Positions 1-11,734 of a stretch of 64,000 bases of DNA are shown in pieces. Numbering within the stretch: position 1 is the stretch's first letter; every line of letters starts with the position of its first letter. Source of the stretch: Blastocladiella emersonii ATCC 22665 (Eukaryota > Blastocladiomycota > Blastocladiomycetes > Blastocladiales > Blastocladiaceae). The translations under genes were made by a program, and so were the position numbers. Below the pieces are notes generated by a model. The model was given only the letters and a program-made list of their open reading frames with translations, ran no database searches and was not told the DNA's origin. The stretch is taken from the NCBI GenBank assembly GCA_025594325.1, contig JANHCV010000006.1:1550001-1614000 (forward strand), written 5' to 3'.

Positions 1-258
1 CTAACCTCTCCCCAAACCTGTAGCTACACCTCGTTCATCCCGCTGTACCCGCTCGGCGTCTTCTCCGAGTGCTCGCTGATCGTCGCGTCGCTGCCCGCCG
101 CCCACGCCTACAGCCCTGCCCTCTACTACGCCCTCATCGCCATCCTCTTCACGTACCCGCCCGGCCTCTACATGCTCTACACCTACATGATCAAGCAGCG
201 CAAGAAGGTTCTCGGCGGCGGCTCGTCGACTGCCGCCAAGAAGGTCAAGTCGCAGTAA
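1..258 (+). CDS. PHS1: very-long-chain 3-hydroxyacyl-CoA dehydratase, 3' exon (partial)
   Basis: C-terminal exon of a PTPLA/HACD-family dehydratase, which removes water from 3-hydroxyacyl-CoA in the ER very-long-chain fatty acid elongation cycle. Bases 1-23 are the end of an intron (CTAAC branch point, acceptor TAG at 21-23); coding runs 24-258 and ends in TAA. The encoded segment starts YTSFIPLYPLGVFSE, which contains the family's YPxGxxxE signature; in the family the Tyr and Glu are the catalytic pair. A hydrophobic stretch (ALYYALIAILF) follows, then a basic tail ending KVKSQ, which fits a KxKxx ER-retrieval signal. The 5' part lies outside the window. The stop overlaps a GTAAGT sequence, so one more splice is formally possible, but the tail looks complete. 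Confidence 0.85.
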   Translation, partial: LTSPQTCSYTSFIPLYPLGVFSECSLIVASLPAAHAYSPALYYALIAILFTYPPGLYMLYTYMIKQRKKVLGGGSSTAAKKVKSQ

Positions 259-379
259 GTTGCGGCGGCTCCCTGTACATCACCCTCCGCGTCATTTTGT
301 TTTGTACAACACGGATTTTAATAGTCAATCATCGATCATGCAAGCAATACACGCAAAAGTCACCCACCACCCCGCTCAA

Positions 380-3300
380 TCACTCGAACCCCGCCGTTGA
401 CGAGTCGGACCGCTTCGACCCGAGCAAGCTCGACGTGCTGAGCGGCCGGGGCTTGGGCAGCCGCGACGACAGTCCCGCCGACGTGGGCAAAGGCGATCCA
501 GGCGCCGGAAGCCCCGACTGAACCCCGCCAAGTGCCGCGAACGCAAGCTGCGGCGACGCGGGGCTCGCGTTGAGCGAGTTCGCGCGCTCGAGCGCCGCGA
601 GCTTGCGCGGCGTCGAGTCGGCCGCGAGCGGGAGCATGCCGCGCGTCGACAGCGACGGCGGGCCCGGGTTGAATCCGCGCGGGAGCGGCGCTACCGCCAC
701 GGCCGGCTCAACGTTCTCGTCCGCGGAGTCGTCGAGCGACGCCGTCGACAGGTTCGACACGATGCTCGTGGTCGACGACGACGCGGACGCCGCGATGGCC
801 GAGTCCGAGAGCAACATCGCGCGCGCCGCGGGTTTCGGCGACGAGGGCACGGGTGCGGGGGCGGGCAGGTCGAGCGGCGCGGCGAGGATCCCGAGCGGGT
901 CGGCGGGGCCGGCCGGGGCGGTGGTGGTCTCGTTGGGCGGTACCTCCTGCATCACCTCGTCCTCATCTTCCTCGACGTTCACGACGTTGGCGACCTGGAG
1001 GATCTCGGCGCGCGACTGCGGCGCGGGGATCAGCTCGGGCGCGGGCCCGAGGAACCGGCGCTTCGCGGGCACCTCGATCTCGTCGGCCTCGCGCAGCCGC
1101 TTGGTCACGAGCTTGGTCGCGGCCGACTCGAGCCGCGCCGTGCGCTGCGTGAACCCCGTCACCAGCTGCTTGCAGTTGTCGACCATGGTCTGCGACTTGC
1201 GCGAGGTCAGTTTGCGGGACGCGAAAGCGGAAGGAGAGAAACGCGCACCTTGTGCTTCCACCACTGCGCGTCCTTGGTCACACCGTCCTTGGCCTTGGCC
1301 GACGCGTCCTTGAACGCGGCGACGCCCGCCGCGACCGTCGACGCGGCGGCCCCGAGCCCCTCGGCCGCGACCGCCGCGTGCGCCGCGAGGCTCTGCTCGA
1401 TCTGCGCGACGTGCTGGTGGACCGCCGCCGTCGCTGTCGCGAGGGACGTGCCCGTCGCCGTCGCGTGCGCCGCGGCGCCCGTCTCGGCGGCCGTGACCTG
1501 CGCCGTCGCCGCGGTCGCAAAGTCGGTGATGAGCGACCGCCCGGAATCGAGCGCGCACTCGGCCGCGAAATGCCCCGCGCCAGCCTTATCGCGGGCCTCG
1601 TTCGTGACGGCCGTCAGCGCCGTGACCTGGGCGACCGCGAGCGCGCCAAACGATTGCACGTCGGCCTCGACGCCCTCGACGGCGCCGCGCGTGGTCGCGG
1701 CCGCGGCCTGGATGGCCCCGACGCGAGTCGCGACGAACGCGTCAACGAGCCGCCCGATATCCGCGACGAGCGTGCGCGACATGGCGGTGGTCTCGGTCAC
1801 GTCGCGGTCGGCGGCCGCGCGCGCCGCCTCGCTGGCCGCCTGCAGCTTGGCCACGGTGTCGGCGCGGAACTGCGTGACCTGGGTCTCGAGCGCCGCCAGG
1901 GACTCGGCGTGTGCGCCAAAGTGCGTCGCGAGCGCGGAGAAGACGAACCCGAGGTCCGTCGTCAGCGTGTCGGACCACGCCGCGTGCTGCTGGCGGAGAG
2001 ACGAAATGTCGCCGCGCACGGCGGAGCTCCACGACTCGACCTCGCCGCGGTACGCGGCGGCCGAGGCCACGAGCTCGTCGCGGACCTGGTCGAAGAGGGC
2101 GCGCAGCTCGGCGGGCGTCTTTTGCCCGACGTGCTCGCCGACGCGCGCCGCGAGCGCGTCGAGCTGCGACCGCAGACGCGACTCAAGGTCGTCGTACTTG
2201 GCGCACGCGCTCGTGTGGTTCTACACGCGCCAGCGTCAGGTCAGCCGGCACTCGCTGGACCAAACCAAACGAAAGAAACCGTACCGTCTCCATGTCGGCC
2301 ATGAACTTGTCGAGCTGCTGCTGGATAACACTTCCAACATTGGTCTGGACGGCGTCGAACTGGTGCAGCTTAGCGGCGAGCGACTTGAGCTCGCCCTCGA
2401 GCTCGCCGCGGAACTTGCGGACCTCGGCGTTATTCCCGGCCGCGAGCTCGCGCGCGCCCTCGACGGTCCCGTGGAGCCGGGCGGCAGCGGCGTCGGCGTC
2501 GCCGATCGTGCCGAGCATGTCTTGGATGAGCGAGCGGAGCGTGGCCTCGCGCTGGGAGACGGCGAGGAGGACGGTGCGGTCGTCGCGGGTGCGTGCCTTG
2601 AGCTGGTGGTTGGCCTCGACGGCGGCGACGAGCTGGTCGCGCGTCGTGTAGAAGGCGGTGCGGGCCGACTCGGCGTTGCGGTCGGCGATCTGGCGGCGGT
2701 TGCGCTCGGACGTGACCTCGTCGTTCTTGAGGTCGAGGTCGAGCTTGGCCTGCTCGGCGGCCTGGCGCGCCTCGTCGCGCTGGGTGAGCAGCTCCTCGTG
2801 GGCCTCGACCGAGAGGTGCACGCCATTTTGCTCGCGCTGGGCCTTGAGCTCGTTCTTGAGCTTGACGATCTCGTGGGTGAAGTCGGACATGAGCACCTTC
2901 TTGTTCATGCGCTGGTTGGCCTCGGGCTTGTTCTGGATGTTCTTGGCGCGGTGCGCGTAGTCGAGCGTCGACTGGGTCTCCTCGGCGTTGTTGGAGACGG
3001 GCGAGACAGTGGCGATAATGCACGTCTTGGCGCGGCCGCCGAGCGACTCCTGCAGCAGGCGCGTCAGCTTGGACTCGCGGTACGGGATGTGCGAGTCGCG
3101 CTTGACCAGCGCGTTGATGACGCGGCCGAGGTACAGCAGCGACTTGTTGATGAGCCCGGCCTCGCGCGCCTGCATGTTCTCGGCGCCCGACCGCGTCACG
3201 TTCTCGGACCCGGCGAGGTCGACCAGGTTCAGCTTGCCCGTCTTGAGCAGCTCCTCGCCCGAGTCGGTGGTCTCGCGCATGAAGACGGTGATGGTGAAGA

Positions 3301-4045
3301 TGCAGTGCGAGCGCGACGACGCCGCGTTGAGGTCCGTGGCGGCCGTCTGGCGGCGGCGGCTGGCCTCCTGGACGCGCTGCATGGCCTCGTGCGCCGTCTG
3401 CACGCTGGCCTCCTCCTGGAACTGCAGGACCACGGACCCGGACCGGTCGGTGCTGAGGCGGATGGGCGGCGGGTTCGGGCCGAGCGCGAGCAGGTCGCGC
3501 AGGTTCTCGTTGTAGATCTCGATGCACGACAGCTTGACGGTAAACTCGGACCCGCTCAGCTCGAGCGTCTCGAACAGGTTGTACAGCGCGCGCGGGATCA
3601 TCCCCGCGTTGGGCGAGAACCGGCCGTCGACCTCGGACACGTCGCCGTTTATGGTGAAACTCTTGCCTGTGCCAGTCTGGCCGTACGCGAAGATGGTGCA
3701 GTTGTACCCCTCGAGCACCTCGCGCAGGATCGGCGCCACCACGTCGCGGTATACGAGTTCTTGGGATGCGTCCGGCGAGAACACCTGGTCGAACGTGTAC
3801 TTGCGCGGCCCGCGGTCCGCGTGCACGAACTCGAGCTCGCGCGACCGCGCGCCGGAGAACCGCAGGATCGCCGGCGCCCGCTCGCTGATCTCGCGCTGGT
3901 TCTGCGGGCGGCAACGCACGAACACCTGGATGTTCACCTCGCCGTTCGAGTTGGCCGTCGCTGACGACGACGACGACGCCGACTTGGCGCCGCCGCCGGC
4001 GGGACCGGCACCGCGGTCGCGCGGCGTGAGTGGATCGCGCAGCAT
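380..4045 (-). CDS. kinesin-5 (BimC/Eg5-type) mitotic motor
   Basis: Plus-end-directed tetrameric kinesin that slides antiparallel spindle microtubules. Three exons: 4045-2285, 2220-1249 and 1189-380, with introns of 64 and 59 nt, both phase 0; about 1,179 aa, the normal kinesin-5 size. Motor domain roughly residues 37-365: P-loop GQTGTGKS at 122-129, switch I SSRSH at 243-247, switch II DLAGSE at 276-281, then a neck linker of kinesin-5 type (AHRAKNIQNKPEANQ). A long coiled-coil stalk follows. The C-terminal tail holds DSTPRK near residue 1104, a CDK1-type TPRK site where the BimC box is expected. The ATG at 4045 precedes a low-complexity Ser/Gly N-terminus. Convergent with PHS1 across 121 bp. 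The family call is firm; only the tail is poorly conserved. Confidence 0.95.
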
Positions 4046-4943
4046 GGTCGGTGCGGGTCGGGTTTCCGGAGATGGATGTGGATGCAGTCGGTCGGCCGAG
4101 TCGGAGAAGTTGCGTTGCAGTTACGTTGAGGCCGCAGCGGGTGCGGGCTCGAGGGATGCGGTGATGGGAAGAAGAAGCGGGAGGAGAGAGAGCAGGGACC
4201 GCGACGTCTCGGCCTGGGCGAGTGCGCGTGCGACGGCCGTCCCGTCCCGTCCCGTCCCGCCGTGTGATCGCCATCTTCCCCCGCACCTTCCACCCCACCA
4301 CCGCGAGTTCCCCTCACACGCGCAATACACTACACGCAAGCTAGCTCATGGATCACGATTATTTGCTTCAGTTATGTCTGAGCTGGGCTGAGTCAGCAGT
4401 GAGATCGAGGTCAACTCTCTGGGGCGGAGTTCGCTCAGTTCACGCCCCTCTTGTTGTTGCCCTGATCCGGCTACCTGTTCGACTCCAAGTCGCGCTCGTG
4501 GCTCATGAATTTTGCTAGCATGGATCTTGCTTCTACTACAGTTGCCCGTGCAACCTGACATCGGCTCGGAGGGCGCAGCGCCGCGTGTCCTTAGCACACA
4601 GGCTGGTCGCGCACTGGCCGCGGCCCCAAGACAGACGTTCCAAAGTATGCAGCGACTTGCGTGAACCACCAGTGTGAGGAATCCGTCGTGAGTTGCTTCC
4701 CGCCGAGACCGTCCGCCTCGCGTCCGAGTTTTCACCCTGCGTGCACTCCCTTCCTTCACGCACGCCAACGACCCCGAGGACTCGCTTGCGCGACACCGTC
4801 GCGAGCCGGCTGAGCCACACGGCTCAAATTCATTCAAGCTTACTTGAGACGCGCTTGAGCTCGTTGACGCACCTCTCGTCCAACTCGCCGTCGTTGCGAT
4901 CACGCGCGGGACCCACACAGCGTTGCGAGCAGTACAAGGTATA
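4046..4943. other. intergenic region upstream of kinesin-5
   Basis: No gene I can support. It should hold the kinesin-5 promoter and 5' UTR (on -) and the 3' flank of the membrane-protein gene. At 4239-4259 there is a pentanucleotide microsatellite of four GTCCC units just upstream of the kinesin start. Open frames here overlap one another without domains. Confidence 0.5.
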
Positions 4944-6079
4944 TCAGAAGATGTATTTTTCGGCAAGTGCGAGCAAGCCGCCCATGCAGAACACAACGAT
5001 GAGCCAACGTAAAATGCCGCACGCAAAAACAAACACTGGCCTCACCGAGTACAGTTTTGCAAGGGTGTTGACATAACAAATGAGGACAACGAAGCCCAAG
5101 CCAGCGACCACGCCAAGTATCAATGTGGCCAGAAAACGACGGTTGCATTTTTCCCTCGCAGCTGAGATGGCAGGTGGTTTGTTAGCAGGCAAGGACTGCT
5201 TCATATGAGTAAAGTAAACATCGACGTACCAGACTCGATTTGGGCGAGGACTCGGACGGAATCTTCGTCGTAAGCCGTACCCTGCATGCGATTCACGCTC
5301 AACAACTTGCCGACTTCTTCAGACGGCAGCAGTGTAGGCAAGGACCGAGCCTCATGCCGGACCACCGTGTGCTTGTTCGAGACCTTGGGCGGTGGCCAGT
5401 ATGAGTGCAACTTGACGCCGTGATACGGGCCTGTAAGCGTCAAGGAACTGGAAGTCTGAAGCTCCTGACAGAGTGGTGGCAAGTGAGCAAAAACGATGCG
5501 AGAGCAACCAAAGTAGCGCGTACCGGTACGTGTTGCGGGTTGTCGAGAAGTTTATAGTTGGTGACTGGGATCATCATAACAGAAGCGCCTCTTGTTCGTG
5601 GTGGTCGCAAACGTTGGGGGAGGGTCAAAGTCAACCGGGCCGCACCGCTGAATTTATCGGTGACTACAGCCAATACCCCTCGTCCATGTATGCAGAATCT
5701 CACCTACAATGCAGCCATTGCGAAGGCTTGGAAAGCCTATTATGGCGGGCATGCTGAGCCACATGCATTCACGGATCCGGACCTTGATTAGGCCGTCAAA
5801 CCTCAGCAAAGTCCCGTTTGTTTGAAGCGAACAGGGCGCTATTGTAAGGAGCGACCACGGATTCGTGATAGTCTTGAGGCGTTCTGCCATGGCACGCTGA
5901 ATTACTTCGTTGCTGATGCCTGGCACGTTACTTCCTCGAAACGACTCGCTCGTAACCCGCCCGACCCAGAAAATGTTACTTGAGAGCATACCGTGCTTTA
6001 GAGCTTTGGTAGAGTTGACTCGGTAGTTGAAACGGTCAAGGTCGAGGCGCGAAGCGAGATGCGTCGCTTCTTGAAACAT
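4944..6079 (-). CDS. putative membrane protein, four exons, family not recognised
   Basis: I do not recognise this protein. A coherent spliced model runs through exons 6079-5704, 5663-5524, 5464-5230 and 5161-4944, about 322 aa, with phases matching at all three junctions. Introns are 40, 59 and 68 nt; the last has a textbook TGCTAAC branch point and CATCTCAG acceptor, while the 40-nt first intron is unusually short and the weakest part of the model. The C-terminus has two strongly hydrophobic segments (LATLILGVVAGLGFVVLICYV and VFVFACGILRWLIVVFCMGG) separated by a short loop, so it is probably membrane-anchored with a large N-terminal region on one side. Base composition is less GC-rich than in neighbouring genes. 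In-frame stops lie upstream of the chosen ATG. Confidence 0.5.
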
Positions 6080-6382
6080 GACACGTGTGTGGCGCAGCGC
6101 GTCCGAACGCCATCAGATCCGTCCCGCGACGGGCCGAGGGAAGGACGGTTTATCGTGATTGATAGCGAAAACCACTTAGCTTGATCTTGATGGGGAGCTA
6201 CTTGTGGTCCATAGCTTAGCGTGCGATGGGAAATGTCGAGCACAAGAACAGTAAGCGTCCTGCTCTGCTGCGGTCAGCGTGAACGGCCTCACTTCCAATC
6301 GCACCAACTTTCAAGACCAATGGGAGAAACACGAAAAACGAAATGTACTGATTGAACAACAAAAGCGACCGCAAACCAACGA
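6080..6382. other. short intergenic gap
   Basis: About 300 bp between two genes on the minus strand. No gene or repeat seen; it should hold the promoter of the membrane-protein gene and the 3' UTR of the F-box-like gene. Confidence 0.4.
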
Positions 6383-8639
6383 TTACCGCTGAAAGGACCC
6401 GATCGGTGCGACGCGTTTGAGCTCCTTGACGCACTCCTCGCCCGACTTGCCAGCGCACGACGCGATCGCGCGCTTGACCCAAGCGGCATTGCGCACGGTG
6501 TCGAGCGCACCGTCGGGGACCTGGCGCCAAAAATCAAGCAGAGTCGGACATCCGTCGCTTGAAATGATGGTGAGGAGCCCGCCGAGGTCAAAGCGGATCA
6601 GGGCGCGAATCAGCTCGCGCTCGGGGAACTCCTTGGCGTGCAGAACATGAGACTCTGGCACCGGCTTGCCGCGGTGCGTTCTGTTGCACCACACATCGAG
6701 CTGACCCGCGTGGTTGAGACTGTTGCGCAGCGTAAGTTTGGCAAACTCGGGAAGTTGGGCAAGGCCACTTATGAGGACGAGCAAGTTGGAAAGCGTTGCA
6801 AGGCAGCGCGCCTGGCCAAACAGCATGCACTGCTCGCACAGCTGCACGAGCCCGGCAATAGCAACGGGAAGTCTGTTGGTGACGCGCCACTGCAGTCCGA
6901 AGTGCGCCACGATCATGATCCCAAGAAGCTTTGGGGCCAGTCGAGGCAGGCAAAGCTGGCGCATTGGTTCAACTCGGGTCGAAGGCTTCTGCAGCGCGGT
7001 GACAATGAGCCAGTAAGCCTTGACGTACCCAGTACAGTGTTGCTCGGGAGTATGGTCAATCACGGCAACAAAAAGCGTGAACAGTGACATCATAAGCTCC
7101 TGGTCGCTCGTTGGCTCGGCAAAAACAGCGTCAAAACGAAGCTCAGGCTGAGTGAGAGCCTTGCGATGCTTTGCGTTGAGTGGATCATGTCCAGTGCGGA
7201 TGCATGTGGCAAGCATGTTCAAGAGCGAGGGCAGCTCCTGGCGCATGCGGTAGTGTGCGAACTCGAAGACACGTCGGGCCCCGCTCATGCGAAGGCGTTT
7301 CGAAACAAGCGAGGTGAGGAAGGCTACGGAGCGACAAGTTAAAGTCAGTTGGTATTTGTTGACTCTGAGCTTAAATAGACGCACCATGCGTCACCACAAG
7401 TGAGAGTTGTGAGCCAGCTTGAGCAATGATCGCCTCTTTGAGCGTTGTCGGGCCGGATTTGCTCGCCTGGAATGCGAAAGCCAAAATGAGGGCAAGTGTA
7501 GCAACGTCAAACAAAGCGTCGCTGTCAAAAACACGACAAATCTCCACCGGATAGCCGTCGTCGCGCAAAGAGGCGAGTAGGAATGCGCGGTCTTCTGTAG
7601 ACAGGTCCACGAGAACCTTGTTCGGGTAGTGATCAAGCATATAAGCAAGAGCTTGCCTCATGTGTGGTTTCGCTCTGAGAAAGTCGAGAATGCCCGATTC
7701 AACGTAGCAGTCTCCAAGCGCTGGCGCAAAGCGAAAGCACCAGTCAAGCGTGCGCGGAGCGTCCATAGCCGTATCAGCCGTCTTGGGAAAGTTTTCCTCG
7801 ATAACACGGTTTAAGCGCGCGTTATTTGAAACCAGATCACCAATGACAGGCAAGTTGAAGGATCGACCCAGGGCGTTCAAAGATTCGAGGAATCCCGGCT
7901 TCAAGGTCAGGATCGACAGAAGCGAAAGGTAGTTATCGAGACTGAGCTGCAGCTTGAGGCTCAACAATGAGGAGCGCGACAGACCTGGATGGATGAGGAA
8001 CCAGTCGTCTCGGACGTGATCAAGCAGTTGAGGAGCTCGCGCCAGGGTGTCCTCCACCATTCGTCTGCATGCTGTCGTGTCTCCATGAGTGACGACCGAA
8101 ACAAGCATTTGAACCAACGAGAAGACGGGGAAAAGGATGCACGATTTGAGTAACCGGGCGGAAGGTGCCGATACGAGGAGAGAAAGAAGGCTCGGATCCA
8201 CAGCAAGGCGCGCAAGGGAAGGTTTCATGAGGCCGAAAAAAACGTTCGATGCAGCGCGGTAAAAGCTGTCGCTGGGGCGCTTTGCATGGACCATATGCGC
8301 ACGGTTCAAGTAGTCGTCGAGGTCGGTGCGCGGGTACTCTAACCGAGGGCTGACCAAATAGCGGGCATTGAACCCGTTGCGAGCATTCTTGATCCATGAA
8401 GAAAGCAGGGGTTGGATCCAAATACGCTGGACTTCCCCGTCGACAACGATGTTGCGCAGCTCGCGCGTTGCGGCGGGGATGCAATCGCGAGGAGATGCGA
8501 GTTGCAGGACCTGGATGAGCAGCTCCGACGGAATTGTGTCAAGCGTGAGTGCGACGGTGCCACCGTCGCCGTGGGCGTATCCGTCGTCCACGGCGGAGCC
8601 CGCCAAGTCTCGATTCATGGCGTTGGTCATGTGCTCCAT
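6383..8639 (-). CDS. F-box-like protein, 731 aa
   Basis: Two exons, 8639-7385 and 7323-6383, joined across a 61-nt intron (donor GTGCGT, acceptor CCGTAG, phase 1). The N-terminus around residues 27-70 contains LDTIPSELLIQVLQLASPRD, which fits the first helices of an F-box (Leu-Pro-x-Glu-Leu/Leu pattern), the Skp1-binding module of SCF ubiquitin ligases. The remaining 650 residues are helical and leucine-rich without a repeat or catalytic motif I can name. The ATG at 8639 was chosen because the frame upstream of it is low-complexity and Arg-rich. Its substrate is unknown. It is divergent from the LRR protein starting at 9353. Confidence 0.65.
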
Positions 8640-9352
8640 AGTGCGTTCCGCAGCGACACACGGTGGTTCCCATCGCTTCGTCAGGTCATTCGACTCTCCG
8701 GCTGCCTGGACACGCTTTAGACGGCCCTTGCACACGCTCACACGGAAACGCGTGATTGATCCGATCAGCGCCACGCGTTTGTCACGGGGTGCTCGACGCG
8801 ACTTCAACCGCCAGGGGGAGCCGACTCGGCCTCGATCTGGACATGGCAAGTCCGGATTCCCCGGCGACAGCCGGGTGACTCCAACGCGTCGAACAGGGCT
8901 GATGGGTGTGACAGGGGCCTGTCGGCCCCGCCTGTTCAACCGCTCGGTCGCCAGGGGCGGCCTCAACAAAGCTTTTAGTGCGTATGACTCCATGCAATTT
9001 TATCTTAAAAGCATTACATGCGAGATTCAGCCTCGCTGTTTTTACGAGCCACCGTATCTCCTTTGTCAAAGGTGCAAGGCATGGCTGTCATTTGAGAGCC
9101 GCAACCGGCTCTCTCGCCGCGTCGCACGCTTTATGATGTCGAACTCTTTCGAACGTGGGATTCAGCCTAGTGGGACCTTAAGTGAAAGACGCGTTCGGGA
9201 AAACACGTGAGAAGCGCGCGAGACTTTTGTCGCCTGACATCACGTGGCATCGGCTGATAGCCGCCTCGCCCGATTTCGACGACGCGGTTTGCACCGGCTC
9301 TTCCCTTGGCTCTTCCCTCCCAGAGACCACCTCCGCAGGCTCATGTAATCGA
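8640..9352. other. divergent intergenic region between two F-box-like genes
   Basis: About 710 bp between divergent starts at 8639 (-) and 9353 (+). Frames stay open because of GC content, but none encodes a recognisable domain. Presumed to carry both promoters. I see no repeat or RNA gene. Confidence 0.4.
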
Positions 9353-11734
9353 ATGGAAGTCGCCGCATTGGAAAGCTTCCCCGAGGATGTCGTGCGCGAC
9401 ATACTGGATGTCGTCGCGCGCCCACTCCGCGTCAGCTTCGATTCGAGGGTGTGCGCGCATCCGCTCAACGTCTCCATCGAGTCAAGGTTGCGGGAATCGG
9501 CGGACTATGACACCAAATTTGAGGCCCGTCGCACTCTCTGGCGAATCGCAGCTGCCATCCCGTCGTGGCGGGCCGAGGCGATGCGCCGGTTCTGGAGCGA
9601 GCTCCTGATCAACCCGACCATCGACGCGTGGCCGCTTCTTCTGCCGAAATCGCCGACTCTCTCGGTTGTCGACTATGCTTCTGCTCGGTACGATCCGCGA
9701 GCGCTGCTACGGCCTGGATTCCAGGTCCCAGGCGCCGAATCCAAGGCCAATTACTTTTCGGTCCCCATCCCCGCTGGATGCGTCCAGACACTATTTGTGA
9801 TCAAGATTTCCACCGAATTCAAGATTTCCACCGAATTCCGTTTTTTTGGGAACGTTGGGAACCGTACCACCAGTGTGATCCGCCGCCTAAACACCGGCGC
9901 AAGTCTCTGGCGGCTCACACTTGCGCTCGGCGAGTCGATTTCCGCCATCTGCGCCCCTGTCGCTTTGCGCGAAGAACTTGTTCACGGCTACCCCTCCTTA
10001 CTCGCGGAGGCTCGCGCTCATCCGCGTCGCACGCCGCTCAACTGCATCGATTGGCCCTCGGCGAACCCGTCTCGCCGGATTCATTCCACGAGTGCGGCCG
10101 GGCACTTCGCAGTCCCATCTCGCTCACTTCTTGTCTGCACCCCGACCATCGATTCCGAGGATCACATCGCGCTCTACGGCATCCAGCCGCACGGGCTTGA
10201 TTCGCTTGCGCTCGAGTGTACGCTGACTCCAGCTGTTTTCCACGCTCTTGTTGGCTTTCCGAGCTTGAATTGTCTCTATCTTCACTTGACCGGCTTAATT
10301 CATTCACATGCGGTCCAATCTGCTAATGTCGGCAATCAACACCGGACTCTAAACAATCTTCGCTCACTCTCAATCAAGTGCAAAGGCTCACACGACACCG
10401 CCCACATTCTGCGACTGCTTGGACTCGAATTTTCGTTCCCGCAACTTGCGTGCCTTGACCTACACTGCCTGCCTGATCGTCACATCGACGAGTACACCGA
10501 CGAGTCTTGGGCGATCAGTGACGACGAAGACGAGGTTAGCGCCGAAGTAGCTCGCAGTGACGCGATTTTGCGCGCCACGTCTTGGTGTAGCGTCATGCCC
10601 TGGTCGTCCATGACCTCCCTGCGGCATCTCACCGTCCAAGGCGTTGATCTGACTCCTGATGCTCTCTATGAGCTCGGACAGCTTCCCCGCCTCAATACTT
10701 TGGATATTCAATTTACTTCGATTGTTGGATCTGGTCCAGCCGACGAGGTAAACAGCTCACGCTTACACTTCCCACCTTCCGCCGCTTTCCCTGCGCTTCG
10801 TGTGCTCTCGCTGGACGACTGGAACTGCTTCATGGCTTTCGCGGCGCTTTCGCTACCACTTCTTGTCACTGCTTCAATCACCTGTTATTTCAGCGGGATG
10901 TTGATGTTTCCCTTGCTCCCTTGGCGAGGTCTGCGGACCCTCAACTTTTTTGGGGCCGGATCAAAGGTTGTGCTGCCACAGGAAATCAACAAAGCGCTTC
11001 CGAAGCTCAATGCGCTCACAATCGAAGCGGTGCTCAGCGTCGATTTCAGTGCGACAAGCACCATGGGCTCGGGTCGAGTAGAACCCCCTCAGATTTCATT
11101 CCCAGGACTACTCTCACTGACAGTCGATTCAACCGATGCGCTCGACTGCTTTGCATTGATGCCTACCCTTCGGCAGCTCAAGATCACGGGTCGCGAGGCC
11201 AAATTCATTCCTCCGTTCCCGAAGCTCCACTCCTTGTACGTCGATCAATTCCATCTCGACGCGTTGCGCAGCATCTTTACGCTTCCTGAGCTACGGTCGC
11301 TCAAGATCCGCAAGGTTTCCGCTTGGGGACAAGATCCCCCTTACCTTATGTGTCCGATTCGCGCAACTGACCGGGATTGTGAGCTTTTGCGGCTCATTGC
11401 CAGCTTTCCACCTCCCAGGCGCTCCAAGCAACTGAGCGAAGTGGTCGTGGAGGTGGTCGAGGGTCACGGAACCCGTGTGACCCCGCTTAGTCTGCTTTCG
11501 CTCGTGCTCAAATGGCTTGCGGAGCTACGGAATACCGACGAGGATTCGAACAACTATTGGGACTCGGACGACGAGTACGAGTGGCACAGGCGCCAAGCTA
11601 TGGGCCCGCTGCCGTTTGTAGTAACGCTTCGCTCGCGCGGCCAAGGAGTTTCTGTCCAGGATCTGTACGCTATCGCTGCCTCGCTCCCGGCCCAGCTTGC
11701 TGGGCGACGCGTCAAGGTCGTCATTGACAAGTGA
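9353..11734 (+). CDS. F-box-like leucine-rich protein, 793 aa
   Basis: Single exon. The ATG at 9353 starts MEVAALESFPEDVVRDILDVV, an F-box-like N-terminus; the frame is open further upstream to 9182 but that extension lacks domain character. Residues from about 280 to the end show irregular leucine-rich repeats (LNCLYLHL, LRSLSIK, LACLDLH, LRHLTVQ, LNTLDIQ, LRVLSLDD, LRSLKIR), so the likely role is substrate recognition in an SCF-type ubiquitin ligase. There is an acidic insert near TDESWAISDDEDE and another near the C-terminus (NTDEDSNNYWDSDDEYE). An 18-bp tandem duplication at 9803-9838 repeats KISTEF. It is not closely related to the F-box/LRR family at 41-63 kb, whose C-terminal signature is missing here. 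Confidence 0.75.
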   Translation: MEVAALESFPEDVVRDILDVVARPLRVSFDSRVCAHPLNVSIESRLRESADYDTKFEARRTLWRIAAAIPSWRAEAMRRFWSELLINPTIDAWPLLLPKSPTLSVVDYASARYDPRALLRPGFQVPGAESKANYFSVPIPAGCVQTLFVIKISTEFKISTEFRFFGNVGNRTTSVIRRLNTGASLWRLTLALGESISAICAPVALREELVHGYPSLLAEARAHPRRTPLNCIDWPSANPSRRIHSTSAAGHFAVPSRSLLVCTPTIDSEDHIALYGIQPHGLDSLALECTLTPAVFHALVGFPSLNCLYLHLTGLIHSHAVQSANVGNQHRTLNNLRSLSIKCKGSHDTAHILRLLGLEFSFPQLACLDLHCLPDRHIDEYTDESWAISDDEDEVSAEVARSDAILRATSWCSVMPWSSMTSLRHLTVQGVDLTPDALYELGQLPRLNTLDIQFTSIVGSGPADEVNSSRLHFPPSAAFPALRVLSLDDWNCFMAFAALSLPLLVTASITCYFSGMLMFPLLPWRGLRTLNFFGAGSKVVLPQEINKALPKLNALTIEAVLSVDFSATSTMGSGRVEPPQISFPGLLSLTVDSTDALDCFALMPTLRQLKITGREAKFIPPFPKLHSLYVDQFHLDALRSIFTLPELRSLKIRKVSAWGQDPPYLMCPIRATDRDCELLRLIASFPPPRRSKQLSEVVVEVVEGHGTRVTPLSLLSLVLKWLAELRNTDEDSNNYWDSDDEYEWHRRQAMGPLPFVVTLRSRGQGVSVQDLYAIAASLPAQLAGRRVKVVIDK
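9803..9838 (+). repeat. 18-bp perfect tandem duplication inside the LRR gene
   Basis: Unit AAGATTTCCACCGAATTC occurs at 9803-9820 and again at 9821-9838, keeping the reading frame and duplicating KISTEF. Confidence 0.95.

Noticed and set aside
1250-3964. A 904-codon open frame antisense to the kinesin-5 gene
   Set aside because: Composed of Arg/Ala/Leu/Val-rich low-complexity sequence produced by the GC-rich third codon positions of kinesin-5; no domain, while the minus strand encodes a complete, spliced kinesin.
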